A stretch of DNA of 64,000 nt from Pelobates cultripes. Its lineage: Eukaryota > Chordata > Amphibia > Anura > Pelobatidae. The stretch lies in NCBI GenBank assembly GCA_933207985.1, contig OW240921.1, positions 93,008,917-93,072,916 on the forward strand. The letters run 5' to 3'. The notes under the pieces were generated by a model that was not told where the DNA came from, did not search any database, and worked only from the letters and a program-made list of their open reading frames with translations. The translations under genes and the position numbers were made by a program. The stretch's first letter is position 1, and each line of letters opens with the position of its first letter. Shown in pieces: positions 31,870 to 42,789 of the stretch.

Positions 31870-32800
31870 ATCACGGCCTACCAGAGAATCAAGGTGTGGG
31901 AGCCCGGCCGACCTCCCCGCTGATATACTCTCCTGAAATAAAGAAGGTGGAAGGGTCCCTGTTTCCCCTCCGTGCCCCCTGCCAGTCGGGGTTATCCGGC
32001 ACCAACAAAGCGACTTTACCTACCTATCGCAAGGGGAGGGGCCGCAACTCAGCCAGGACCTAAGTTATGTGAAACCTGTGACTCTGAACCAGCTAAAATG
32101 GCAGATGGCTCCCTTGCGCACACCGCACAGGAATGGTGGAAGACCAGCATGGAGCAGCTGGACAAGATTTTCGCCAAAATTCACCAAATTAAACGAATGC
32201 AAGTTGAGGAGCTCAGAAGGAGTTGTCGCATACCGTTGACATCACCTGTAGGCTCACGGCGCACCGTACATGCAGCTGTCAGAAGAGCCGCCATCTCGCA
32301 CACACACCTCTAACAAGGCATACCTCACCTACTCACCCCCAGACCAGGGGTCTGGAGGGTCCATCCCCCTCGACACCGACCACACCAGTGGAGGCCCAAG
32401 GCCCGATATAGGCCTAATACCACTCAGGACTTTCATTGCCCCTCACAGGGGTTGGACTTGGCCTTGATAAATGACCGAGTCCATGGCACAGAGGTGACGG
32501 CCTAGATACAGGCCTGGGATAGACTCAAGGTACCCTCCGAAAACACTCACACGTTCTCATCCTCGGCAGATACCAGATGCATGATATGTACTTACCTGTC
32601 TCTGGAATAGGCTAACCTCACGAACATGACTACCGGCAGCCTAGGACTCTTATCACAGATCCCTGGTATGACTCAGAGGGCAGCATGAGCGACAGTGTTG
32701 CGTGTATTTGTGGCACAATAGGGTTTAATTTTTCTGTTAGTTATATTTAGTTTTTGATCACTCCTTTTAAAAAAAATTTAATAGCTCACGCTGCAAATCT
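31870..32800 (+). mobile_element. L1-related fragment (5' UTR / ORF1 part)
   Basis: It shares the order CCCCCTGCC.GT.., GG.TATCC.GGCACCAACA, AAAATGGC and a CTGGACAAGATTTTCGCC-like stretch with the retrocopy at 1812-3306, but is diverged. The right limit is uncertain; a CCCC-rich run at 32803 may mark it. No poly(A) tail or target duplication was found. Confidence 0.5.
31972..32313 (+). pseudogene. ORF1-like frame of the L1-related fragment
   Basis: A frame of 113 codons; from KMADGSLAHTAQEW through EQLDKIFAKIHQIKR it resembles the beginning of an L1 ORF1 coiled coil. It then passes into SCRIPLTSPVGS and ends early. It parallels 2168-2740 with the same LDxIFA anchor. Truncated; function lost. 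Confidence 0.4.
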
Positions 32801-32984
32801 CTGAGCCCCCCCCCCCTCCAGCGGGACGCTACCTCTATATTTTACCCCATATGTTCCCCATTTTATTTTATGTTTTAGAATATGGAACATATACTTGATG
32901 ACAACATGCTTAGCTTGCTTTTACCTAATTTTAATTACATTAGTTCAGACAGTCCAAACTTGTAAAATATGACCTATAATACAC
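32801..32984. other. Short AT-rich spacer
   Basis: No feature beyond a C-run at 32803-32818. Confidence 0.4.
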
Positions 32985-33725
32985 TACTCACAAATCCAAT
33001 ACATTGCCCCCAAATTCAATACACTGCCCCTTCCTCTCATTCTAATACACTGCCCACAGATTCAATACACCGCCCCCCACCACTCTAATACACTGCCTCC
33101 CCCTCCCACCACTCTAATACACTGCCCCACTCCCTCACCCAATTTAATAAACTGCCCCTCCTCCCATTCTAATACACTACCCACAGATTCAATACATTGC
33201 CCCCAAATTCAATACACTGCCCCTTCCTCTCAATCGAATACACTGCTCACAAATTCAATACACCGCCCCCCACCACTCTAATACACTGCCTCCCCCTCCC
33301 ACCACTCTAATACACTGCCCCACTCCCTCACCCAATTTAATAAACTGCCCCTCCTCCCATTCTAATACACTACCCACAGATTCAATACATTGCCCCCAAA
33401 TTCAATACACTGCCCCTTCCTCTCAATCGAATACACTGCTCACAAATTCAATACACCGCCCCCCACCACTCTAATACACTGCCCCACTCCCTCACCCAAT
33501 TTAATACACTGTCCCTCTTCTTCCCCCAAATTAATACACTGCCAGTCCCTCCCTAAAATTAACACACTGCCGCCCCAATTTAGCACGCTGACCCCCTCCC
33601 TCCCCCAAATTAATTCAGTGCCCCCTCCCTAAAATTAATACACTGCCCACTCCCTCACCCGAATTAATACAAGGCCCCCTCTCTCAAATTAATACACTAT
33701 CCCCCACCCCGATTTAACACACTAC
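32985..33725. repeat. 'taatacactgcccc' tandem array, block 1
   Basis: Units of about 14-20 bp (TAATACACTGCCCC, TTCAATACATTGCCCCC variants) are organised in a higher-order period of about 193 bp (GCCCCTCCTCCCATT anchors at 33154 and 33347). Confidence 0.88.
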
Positions 33726-34325
33726 ACAGAAAGGTCCCCCAAGCCCGTCTTCTCCTACCTTAAGATAAGCCGCCCGTCCTCCAGTTCCAGCCCTGCTCTT
33801 CTCTGCTCAAGCAGGCCAGACGCTCCTCTAGCACTGCGAGCAGGAGGGACGGGGGAGTGGTTGGCCTGCAGGAGCACACAATCGGTCGTGGGAGGGAAGA
33901 CAAGAATCAGACAGGAAATATCATTTATGTCTGGTCACAGCCACAACACAAAGTGGCCCCAAGGCAGGTTGGCCACAACTATATCCATTATGGGCATGCT
34001 TGGCCTACATAGAGCCTTTATAATTAGCTGACACAGACATATAATTTCTCATCCATAATTTATAAAGAAAGCTTTGGTGAATGTGACCTTCAGATAGTAT
34101 AAAAGAGAACAGAAATATTTTAATAAATATGTCATTTCATTTCTTTCCTTTCTCAATATTACTTATTTTGCTTACAGTACTGCATACTCACATTAGCCAC
34201 ATATTTAGACTATTACCCTGCACTATGATTTGATTTATGGTTATTTATATAAATCCCCAATTCATTGTAAATTGACACAAACAAAAGAGCAATACAAAAA
34301 CCAGAATAGAAATGGGAAGGGTTGG
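33726..34325. repeat. Duplicated 600-bp segment, copy 1
   Basis: Non-coding sequence from AAAGGTCCCCCAAGCC to GGGAAGGGTTGG that recurs at 36422-37021 with only a handful of substitutions by eye (for example ACAACTATA / ACAAATATA). The offset is 2696 bp. Confidence 0.88.
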
Positions 34326-34419
34326 AGTGGCACTTTAAGTCCCTAAACGTGAACGGACCAGAGGATTCTCAATATTTGAAATTATTCTTACTAAATTAAG
34401 TTGAAATCTAAAAATGCTA

Positions 34420-34890
34420 GATACACTCTGATCAGCCACAGCGTTAAAACCACGGACAGGTTGAAATAACCTTCATTATATTGTTACAATGGCACCTCTC
34501 AAGTGGTGGGATATATTAGGCAGTTATTTCTTGAATTGGATGGGTTGGAAGCAGGAAAAATAGGCAGGTGGAAATATCTGAGTTAATTTGACCAAATACT
34601 GATGGTTTGATGACTGGGTCAGAGCATCTCCAAAACGGCAAGTCTTGTGGGGTGTTCCTTGTATGCACTGATTAGTACCTACCAAAAGTGGTACAGGGAA
34701 GGCCAACTGATGAGCCAGCATCAGGGTCATGGGTGCCCAAGACTCATGGATGCATGTGGGGAAGGAAGGCTAGCCCATCTTGTCCAATCACACAGAAGAG
34801 CGCCTGCAGGTCAAATTGCTGAAAAACTTAATGCTGGCCATGATAAAAAGGTGTCAGAACACACAGCGCAACACAGTTTGCTGTGTATGG
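34420..34890 (+). pseudogene. Second Tc1-like transposon, 5' part with transposase N-terminus
   Basis: A terminal-repeat-like ATACACTCTGATCAGCCACA begins near 34421. From 34647 the plus strand codes TYQKWYREGQLMSQHQGHG, then PRLMDACGEGRLAHLVQSHR and KVSEHTAQHSLLCM. This is the helix-turn-helix (paired-like) and linker region of Tc1-like transposases common in fish and frogs. The copy stops at about 34890, before any of the three catalytic acidic residues. It is unrelated in sequence to the Tc1 copy at 19340-29125. Confidence 0.78.
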
Positions 34891-35069
34891 AGCTTCAAAG
34901 TAAACAAAATAGTATATTTATTGTAAGCAGCTGTGCATTTGCATATAACCAATGTTTTAGTCCAACTACCTTGACATATTAAGAAAAGCTTGGTAATGGG
35001 ACTGAAATTGTGAATGTATGCTGTAAAAAAAAACAAATGATGTTATCTTGTTCATTTTAAAGTCCTATG
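34891..35069. repeat. Dispersed repeat, inverted copy of 49895-50095
   Basis: GCTTCAAAGTAAAC...GTTTTAGTCCAACTACCTTG, ACATATTAAGAAAAGCTTG and GGGACTGAAATTGTGAATGTA appear in reverse complement at 49915-50090. No coding capacity. The GACTGAAAC-type words recall tails of Penelope-like elements, but this is unproven. Confidence 0.6.
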
Positions 35070-35229
35070 AGTGTGTTCTTCACTTTGGCTGAGATCATCA
35101 AACTTGATGATCTCAGCCAATCCAATGCTTTCCCAATGGAAGGCATTGAGAGGCTATTGTGCATGTGTGGCAAAAACTGCGCGGCCAATCAGCATCTCTA
35201 TGTAGAGAGTTTAGCACCTCCATGCAGAC
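35070..35229. mobile_element. TTAA-MITE interior fragment
   Basis: TTGGCTGAGATCATCAA / TTGATGATCTCAGCCAA is a perfect hairpin around 35083-35120. The following CAATGCTTTCCCAATGGAAG and GCATCTCTATG...CATGCAGACTC match the interior of the TTAA family copy near 40520-40660. The ends are lost. Confidence 0.5.
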
Positions 35230-36421
35230 TCAGTTTAATAAACTGCCCACTCCCCCATTCTAATACACTACCCACAGATCCAATACATTGCCCCCAAATT
35301 CAATACACTGACCCTTCCTCTCATTCTAATACACTGCCCACAAATTCAATACACCGCCCCCACCACTCTAATACACTGCCTCCCCCTCCCACCACTCTAA
35401 TACACTGCCCCACTCCCTCACCCAATTTAATTAACTGCCCCTCCTCCCATTCTAATACACTACCCACAGATTCAATACATTGCCCCCAAATTCAATACAC
35501 TGCCCCTTCCTCTCATTCTAATACACTGCCCACAAATTCAATACACCGCCCCCACCACTCTAATACACTGCCTCCCTCTCCCACCACTCTAATACACTGC
35601 CCCACTCCCTCACCCAATTTAATAAACTGCCCCTCCTCCCATTCTAATACACTACCCACAGATTCAATACATTGCCCCCAAATTCAATACACTGCCCCTT
35701 CCTCTCATTCTAATACACTGCCCACAAATTCAATACACCGCCCCCACCACTCTAATACACTGCCTCCCTCTCCCACCACTCTAATACACTGCCCCACTCC
35801 CTCACCCAATTTAATAAACTGCCCCTCCTCCCATTCTAATACACTACCCACAAATCCAATACATTGCCCCCAAATTCAATACACTGCCCCTTTCTCTCAT
35901 TCTAATACACTGCCCACAACTTCAATACACCGCCCCCCACCACTCTAATACACTGCCTCCCCCTCCCACCACTCTAATACACTGCCCCCACTCCCTTACC
36001 CAATTTAATAAACTGCCCCTCTCCCATTCTAATACACTACCCACAAATCCAATACATTGCCCCCAAATTCAATACACTGCCCCTTCCTCTCATTCTAATA
36101 CCCTGCTCACAAATGAAATACACCGCCCCCCACCACTCTAATACACTGCCTCCCCCTCCCACCACTCTAATACACTGCCACACTCCCTCACCCAATTTAA
36201 TACACTGTTCCCCTCCTTCACCCAAATTAGTACACTTCCTGTCCCTCCCTAAAATTAACACACTGCCGCCCCAATTTAACACACTGACCCCCTGCTTCCC
36301 CCAAATTAATTCAGTGCCCCCTCCCTAAAATTAATACACTGCCCACTCCCTCCCCCAAATTAATACAAGGCCCCCTCTCTCAAGGTAATACACTATCCCC
36401 CACCCCGATTTAACACACTAC
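35230..36421. repeat. 'taatacactgcccc' tandem array, block 2
   Basis: Same unit as block 1 with an exact 192-bp higher-order period at GCCCCTCCTC anchors 35437, 35629 and 35821. The 293-codon frame at 35067-35948 is caused by the stop-free period and is not a gene. Confidence 0.9.
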
Positions 36422-37021
36422 ACAGAAAGGTCCCCCAAGCCCGTCTTCTCCTACCTTAAGATAAGCCGCCCGTCCTCCAGTTCCAGCCCTGCTCTTTTCT
36501 GCTCAAGCAGGCCAGACGCTCCTCTAGCACTGCGAGCAGGAGGGACGGGGGAGTGGTTGGCTTGCAGGAGCACACAATCGGTCGTGGGAGGGAAGACAAG
36601 AATCAGACAGGAAATATCATTTATGTCTGGTCACAGCCACAACACAAAGTGGCCCCAAGGCAGGTTGGCCACAAATATATCCATTATGGGCATGCTTGGC
36701 CTACATAGAGCCTTTATAATTAGCTGACACAGACATATAATTTCTTATCCATAATTTATAAAAAAAGCTTTGGTGAATGTGACCTTCAGATAGTATAAAA
36801 GAGAACAGAAATATTTTAATAAATATGTCATTTCATTTCTTTCCTTTCTCAATATTACTTATTTTGCTTACAGTACTGCATACTCACATTAGCCACATAT
36901 TTAGACTATTACCCTGCACTATGATTTGATTTATGGTTATTTATATAAATCCCCAATTCATTGTAAATTGACACAAACAAAAGAGCAATACAAAAACCAG
37001 AATAGAAATGGGAAGGGTTGG
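36422..37021. repeat. Duplicated 600-bp segment, copy 2
   Basis: Counterpart of 33726-34325. In both places the segment directly follows the end of a tandem array, so array plus segment moved or duplicated as one unit. Confidence 0.88.
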
Positions 37022-37585
37022 CTGGATAAACATGGCGTTCCATAATGGATTTAGAAGATCTTTTAGGAGGAAGAAATAGAAGCAATATCTTGATAAGTAG
37101 GAAGTAGCGGGTTCCTTCATTCAGGGAAAGCTGTGGACGAAGAATGTGATTGCTGAAGTAAAGGAGAATGTGAGAGTAGATTACGCAATCAGATATCAGC
37201 TGCTGTCACACTAAATAAAGTGTGCTGTCACACTCCTCTTAAAGGAACACTCCACTACTCAAATACAAAATGAATTAAAATCACTGTTTAGTAGATATAC
37301 CCCAAATTAAAATGTGCATGCATTTAAGTATGCATTTTTTCCTTGGGGAGGTAAGTTTAAAAACAGCTTTCAAAACTTGCAATACCCTTGTATACTGGTT
37401 TTCCAAACCCTCCCCTTCTAACCCCGCCCAGATTTTATGTGGCTGCCCAATCACAGACTTCTAATGCAGCTCAGTGAGAAGTCTCTGCAATGCAAATTGC
37501 TGCCTCTTAAGTTTGACCCTACTGTGCTAACGAAAGCAGGAAGTAAAATTGTTGTCTGATTGAAAGTCAAGGTTTTGTAACCAGC
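37022..37585. other. Unassigned, with a TTAA-MITE-like left end
   Basis: TTAAAGGAACACTCCACTAC at about 37240 looks like the left end of another TTAA element whose right end I cannot place. The rest is unremarkable. Confidence 0.4.
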
Positions 37586-38075
37586 TTAAAGGGTCACTAT
37601 AGGGTCAGGAACACAAACATGTATTCCTGACCCTATAGTGTTAACACCACCATCTAGCCCATCTGGGCCCCTCATGCCTCCATAAATATAGCAAAATCTT
37701 ACTGTATTCAAGCCTGAAGCCTTAACTCTGCATGCTGTTAGACTCAGGGGCGGATCCAGAACCAAATCTCGGGAGGGGCACTTAAGTGGGCTAGAGCGGG
37801 GTGAAACAGGCTGCAGCGGAGGAATAGGGGACTCTTGTTTAGGGGATAGAGGCTGTACACATATGCGGCCACACACAGTGATATGGAAACACAATAACAG
37901 ATACAGACACATACACTGGCACACCCACAGATACAAACCTATACCTACACAGGCACACACACACACACTGGCACATAGATACACACATCCCTACACATGC
38001 ACACTGGCGAAACCGCACACACACACACATCCCTACACATACACAGAATGACACACATACCTTCACATACACAGA

Positions 38076-38279
38076 TACAAGGTAATAGAATATACAGGCA
38101 TAACTCCAGGTACTGAAGGTGTATTTATTGGAGGGTAGAACACGTTTCAGCCCTTGGGGGCCTTAATCATGTTTAAGTCCCTCTAAGGCTGAAAAGTTGC
38201 ACTTTTATGTGGTGTTCTACCCTCGAATAAATACACCTTCGGTACCTGGTGTGTTGCCTGTATATTCTATTACCTTGTA
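38076..38279. repeat. Foldback with ~70-bp arms and hammerhead-like loop words
   Basis: TACAAGGTAATAGAATATAC at 38076 pairs with GTATATTCTATTACCTTGTA ending at 38279; GAAGGTGTATTTATT and AATAAATACACCTTC continue the arms. The loop side contains ACACGTTTCAGCCCTTGGGG; its complement has the GGGCTGAAACGTGT wording seen in Penelope tails. Confidence 0.75.
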
Positions 38280-38399
38280 TTGTTGGACGGATTAGCAGTG
38301 TCTATCTATTCCAGAGCACCTTTGAGGCTGTGGACCAGAGTGAAAAGCGGAACCTGAGTGCAGTGGACGACGTTGTCTGTGGTACACACACAGATACAT

Positions 38400-39236
38400 A
38401 CTCACAGATACACATTAACACTCACAGATTCACACACTGACACTCCAATACACACAGATGTCCACATACCTAAACATACACACTGACACACACAGATGTC
38501 CACATACCTAAACATACACACTGACACACACAGATGTCCACATACCTAAACATACGCACTGGCACACAGCTGCACACATACACACTGACACACACAGATG
38601 TCCACATACCTAAACATACGCACTGGCACACAGATGCACACATACACACTGACACACACAGATGTCCACATACCTAAACATACGCACTGGCACACAGATG
38701 CACACATACACACATACCTAAACACACACACACAGATGTCCACATACCTAAACATACACACTGGCACACGCAGATGTCCACATACATAAACATACACACT
38801 GACACACACAGATGTCCACATACATAAACATACACACTGGCACACACAGATGTCCACATACATAAACATACACACTGGCACACACAGATGTCCACATACA
38901 TAAACATACACACTGGCACACACAGATGTCCACATACATAAACATACACACTGGCACACACAGATGTCCACATACATAAACATACACACTGGCACACACA
39001 GATGTCCACATACATAAACATACACACTGGCACACACAGATGTCCACATACATAAACATACACACTGACACACACAGATGTCCACATACATAAACATACA
39101 CACTGACACACACAGATGTCCACATACATAAAACATACACACTGACACACACAGATGTCCACATATCTAAACATACACACTGACACACACAGATGTCCAC
39201 ATATCTAAACATACACACTGACACACACACAAATTG
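38400..39236. repeat. 36-bp minisatellite
   Basis: Roughly 21 copies of CACAGATGTCCACATAC followed by ATAAACATACACACTGGCA. Variants (CCTAAAC, GCACTGGC) cluster at the left, while the centre is nearly uniform, suggesting expansion from the middle. The minus-strand 200-codon frame here is spurious. Confidence 0.9.
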
Positions 39237-39970
39237 CAGCTTCCATAATGTTAAGCACCCTCCCCTCTCCCCTCTGCTTAAATACCTTTTTCTTTGCAGG
39301 AAGGTGACTTCCTGAGGCTGGCTGAGCCTGATGGGAGTCTGAAGCTGCAGAGCTCTCTCTCCTCCCTCCTCCTTCTCTTCCAGCTGCCTGTGTCTTCTCT
39401 CCCAGCTGCATCCTGGGTGTTCTCAGCCCGCGCGGTCTGTATGCTGGGAGGAAGTAACAGTCACTTCCTCCCAGCACTCCCTGGACTTTAAAGGGGCCCG
39501 GTCTGCCAAAGGGCTGCAGCACCCGACCGAGCCCCTAATAAGGTCCCTCAACTGATGGCAGCTGCACTATTTTCTCGGGGGGGGGCAATTGCCCCGTTGC
39601 CCCCCCCCTGGATCCGCCACTGGTTAGACTCTGAAAAACAGGCAGTCTGCTGACATCATTAGAAGTGGTGGCCTAATCCAATCACAATGCTTCCCCATAG
39701 GATTGGCTGAATTGAATCAATGAATCTCTATGAGGAAAGTTCAGTGTCTGCATGCAGAGGGTGGAGACACTGAATGTGTGGATGCATTTTAGGCAGCCAT
39801 GACCCAGGAAGGATCTCTAACAGCCATCTGTGGAGTGGCCAGTGAAGTTATCACTAGGCTGTAATGTAAACACTGCATTTTCTCTGAAAAGACAGTGTTA
39901 ACAGCAAAAAGCCTAAAGGTAATAATTCTAGTAAGCTGTAGTTGTTTTGGTGACTATAGTGTCCCTTTAA

Positions 39971-40285
39971 TTTATAAATGTAAGTAATTGAAATCTACAC
40001 TTTTCGCAAAATGAAAAAAAGAGGACACACTCTACACACGTAAAGATTTTCAGCAAGCTTAAGTTGTTTAGGGGTCTGGAATGTCCCTTTAACATACCAA
40101 ACAGGATTTACAAAAAAACTAAATTCAATGCTGAATAAAGTGCATATAGTGTAATACTACTTTAAAATGGAGATATGGTATAAGCAAGCAAGTTATACTC
40201 AAAAGTGTGGAGACTTATAAAGTGTCTCAAACTGGTATGTACAGTTTCTTGTCCGCTGATCAAGTGAGAAACTTTTAATGCTGCT
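39971..40285. other. Unassigned, with a MITE right end at 40092
   Basis: AAGTTGTTTAGGGGTCTGG then AATGTCCCTTTAA (about 40063-40092) resembles a TTAA element's right end; its left partner is not visible. Confidence 0.4.
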
Positions 40286-40895
40286 ATAAATCAAAGAGAC
40301 ACTATAAACATCAAAACAACTTTAGTTTAATGGAGCAGTTTTGGTATATAAACCATGAACCTGCAGTCTCGCTGTTCACTTCTCTACCATTTAGGAGTTC
40401 AATCATTTTGTTTCTGTTAATGCAGCCCTAGGATCACCCTAGACACTCCTCAGATGGCCACTGGAGGTGCATCCTGGGGCAGTGCTGCAAAGTGTGCAGC
40501 ACCGCCATTCAGCATCTCCACGCTCAGCATGGAGACGCTGAATTTTTTTCATAGAGATGCATTGATTTCCATTTATCTCTATGAGAAGGTACTGATTGGC
40601 CAAGCTGGCATCCCAGCTTCTTGCCGATTTCAGCCAGTTCAATGCTTTCCCTGTGGAAAGGCATTGGATTTGCTGAAATAATAAAGTCTCATGGTGACAG
40701 CAAAGAGGTGGATTTAGGTGGGATCAGCGCTGGTGGACCCTTGTAACATTGGAAATATTATTTTTTAAGGGGGAGCAAGCCATCTAAATGGTGGTTTTAA
40801 CACTTTAGGGTCAGGAATACACGTTTGTGTTCCTGACCCTACAGTGTTCCTTTAAACTAAAATAGTTTTCGTGCCTATAGTGTCCGTCTTAACTT
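40286..40895. mobile_element. Degenerate, possibly double TTAA MITE
   Basis: The outer ends AGAGACACTATAAACATC and GTGCCTATAGTGTCCGTCTT are inverted relatives. An inner right end with its hairpin (GTCAGGAATACACG / TGTGTTCCTGACCC, then GTGTTCCTTTAA) lies at 40808-40855. The interior has CATAGAGATGCATTGATTTCC / TTATCTCTATG-type hairpins. Confidence 0.5.
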
Positions 40896-41002
40896 TTATA
40901 TTGAAGGTTTCCTATTCCGAATCCTGTTGGCTGCATGCTCTTTCAAGGCATATAACTGGTTCTACAATAATTGGTAGTTATAGTAATCAAATCATCGCAC
41001 TG

Positions 41003-41711
41003 CAGGGACGTATTAGCCATGAGGCAAACAAGGCATTTGCCTTTGGTGGCATTTTCCAGGGGGCGGCAAAAAAAGCCGCCCCCAAATGCCCAGGGAAAAT
41101 GTCTTGTTAGCCTTGCGGCTAACTAAAGATCCTGGCTGGCGGGCGGGCGGCACTGGCGAGGGAGCACTTTCCCCTGAGCTCTCTGCTCAGCTCCCTCGCG
41201 CGCCTCAGAGTGATGCCGGGAGCCAGAATATGATGTCATATTCTGGCTCCCGGCATCACTCTGCGGCGCGTGAGGGAGCTGAGCAGAAAGCTCACTAATC
41301 AGTGCTCCCTCGCCAGCGCCAGCAGCCCAGCAGCCACTGAACCCCCAGGGAAAGGGAGAAACCCACCCCAGCATTCCCAAAGGTAAGGAGGCTGTTAGTG
41401 TGTGTGTGTTAGTGTGTGTGTGTGTCTGTTAGTGTTTGTGTGTTAGTGTGTGTGAGTGAGTGTCTGTTAGGAAGTGTGTTACTATGTGTGTGTCTGTTAG
41501 TGAGAGTGTATGCGTGTCTGTTAGTGAATGTGTGTTTCTGCTAGTGACTGTATTTGTCTGTTAGTGAGTGTGTATGTCTGTTAGCTAGTGTATGCGTGTC
41601 TGTCAGTGAATGTGTGTGTATTTAGAAGGCAGGGCAGGGGGGATCGGTGGGGGGGGGGGGCGTCTGAGTTTTGTCATGCCTAGGACAGCACAAAACCAGG
41701 ATACACAACTG
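41003..41711. mobile_element. hAT-type element G (CAGGGACGTATTAGCC)
   Basis: The left end CAGGGACGTATTAGCC and the right end (TTTTG)...AGGATACACAACTG match, in opposite orientation, the two ends of 59204-59420. The flanking octamers differ, so the target duplication is lost. The interior carries a long palindrome and a GTGTGTTAGT microsatellite (41396-41625). Confidence 0.7.
41178..41294. repeat. Long near-perfect GC-rich palindrome
   Basis: The central arms (AGAGTGATGCCGGGAGCC, AGAATATGA and their complement) are perfect over 27 bp each with a 2-bp loop near 41232. The complementarity extends, with a few mismatches, to CTCAGCTCCCTC / GAGGGAGCTGAG. It would form a very stable hairpin. Confidence 0.88.
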
Positions 41712-42789
41712 TGTTCTAGTGCATCTAGTTTGTCATTATAAGGGGGTGCTCTTAATCTGGAAACTTTTCTTTTATATTTCTTTAAATAATCGTCTTTAAA
41801 TCAAAGGTTATGGAAGGAACTTGGTGTTACATGCTGCCATTCTATTTTTCTTATTGCTGCACACTTATCTATTAAATCTAATTTTCCAGGACAGTGTGTC
41901 CTGCCAACATCTGTCTCGGTATCCCATCTATTGCAGCCAGTTAGTTCAGTGTGTGTACTCCTATAATGAAATGGCACTGCATTCCTGGATTATCAGACTA
42001 TTTCTTTTATTTATACTGGTTTCCATTGCGTTCCTTTCTCAAATCCAAGTATGTAATCCAAGTTTTTATTCCATCATGAATAACTTGTCTGTTCTATTAT
42101 GCACCATTTTGCTTCCATTCTCAGCGAGCACAGCTAGTTATAGCTCTTTACGTAACGTCTTACGTAATTCTATGAGATTTTTGTCTGAGTGTTCTAAATT
42201 TAATTTTTACTCTCAGTTTAGGGCTTTGAATATAAGAGTGGCTGGGGAAACAGTAACATGTTATGTTATAATGTCTCATTTAGATCATCACTTTACAGAA
42301 AGATGATCTCAGTGAACCCATTTAGTGTTCCTAAAACGTATTGATCTGTGTTTTGGAGATATATTATAGCCAAGCAAAATTTTTATAAACGGTACTCTCT
42401 GTTACCATCATGTACATGTGGATCTTGTAGTATATAAAATGTATTTTTAAAGAACAATCCCTTTCGTTTAGAGTATGCTGGTAAGTTGGAATAAAGAGCA
42501 GTTGTATGGGGCAAAGCTTGCAAATGAGACATGGTGGATGGCATACATTGCGGATCTTGCAAACCTTGTTTAAAAATGCTGATTATTCTGAGCCCATTGT
42601 TCCATCCAGCCGGAAGTGACCATGCACTTATCTCCAGGCATCCCATGAGCTGATCAATGCCATTCTTTCTTACCCTAAATATGAAGTGACAGACATGCAG
42701 GCCTGGGGCATACTGCTTCCAGTCCCTCCTTGGATTTCAGAGTCTCCTGGGCAGATTATACACAGCTCTAGCCATAAAGAAAGATATAC
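41712..42789. other. Unassigned; hydrophobic 161-codon open frame of doubtful reality
   Basis: A plus-strand frame at 41821-42306 is unusually long for the local composition and begins with a leucine-rich stretch (ILFFLLLHTYLLNLIF). No family is recognisable, it overlaps no splice pattern that I trust, and it sits between transposons. Most likely chance. The rest shows nothing. Confidence 0.3.

Larger units (their letters stand above)
37745..39622. mobile_element. hAT-type element D (CAGGGGCGGATCCAG ends)
   Basis: The left end CAGGGGCGGATCCAG and the right end CTGGATCCGCCACTG are inverted copies with one mismatch. The exact duplication GTTAGACT lies at 37737-37744 and 39623-39630. The interior is CA-rich DNA, a foldback at 38076-38279, a 36-bp minisatellite and a GC-rich 3' part. 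No transposase. Confidence 0.9.
37586..39970. mobile_element. TTAA MITE split by hAT element D
   Basis: TTAAAGGGTCACTATAGGG at the left and GACTATAGTGTCCCTTTAA at the right. A left subterminal hairpin, GTCAGGAACACAAACATG / TGTATTCCTGACCC, follows. The two halves (37586-37744 and 39631-39970) make a roughly 500-bp element after excision of the hAT insertion and one duplication copy. Confidence 0.82.

Noticed and set aside
32805..32820. Poly(C)/G-run as a regulatory G-quadruplex
   Set aside because: A single homopolymer-like run without spaced G-tracts; the same kind of run occurs at 2150 and 41650 in repeat DNA.
35067..35948. 293-codon plus-strand open frame rich in NTLPT / IHCP repeats
   Set aside because: It follows a 14-20-bp tandem repeat with a 192-bp (multiple of 3) higher-order period, which keeps the frame open without selection. 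No domain, and the same repeat at 32985 does not keep one long frame.
38546..39148. 200-codon minus-strand frame rich in Cys and Val
   Set aside because: It is the 36-bp minisatellite translated; 36 is a multiple of 3, and other phases are open too.
40439..40681. Short frames on both strands within a MITE
   Set aside because: They sit on the TTAA-element interior, which recurs elsewhere without an open frame.
41821..42306. 161-codon hydrophobic open frame
   Set aside because: No recognisable family, membrane-protein topology or gene context; kept only as part of an unassigned region.
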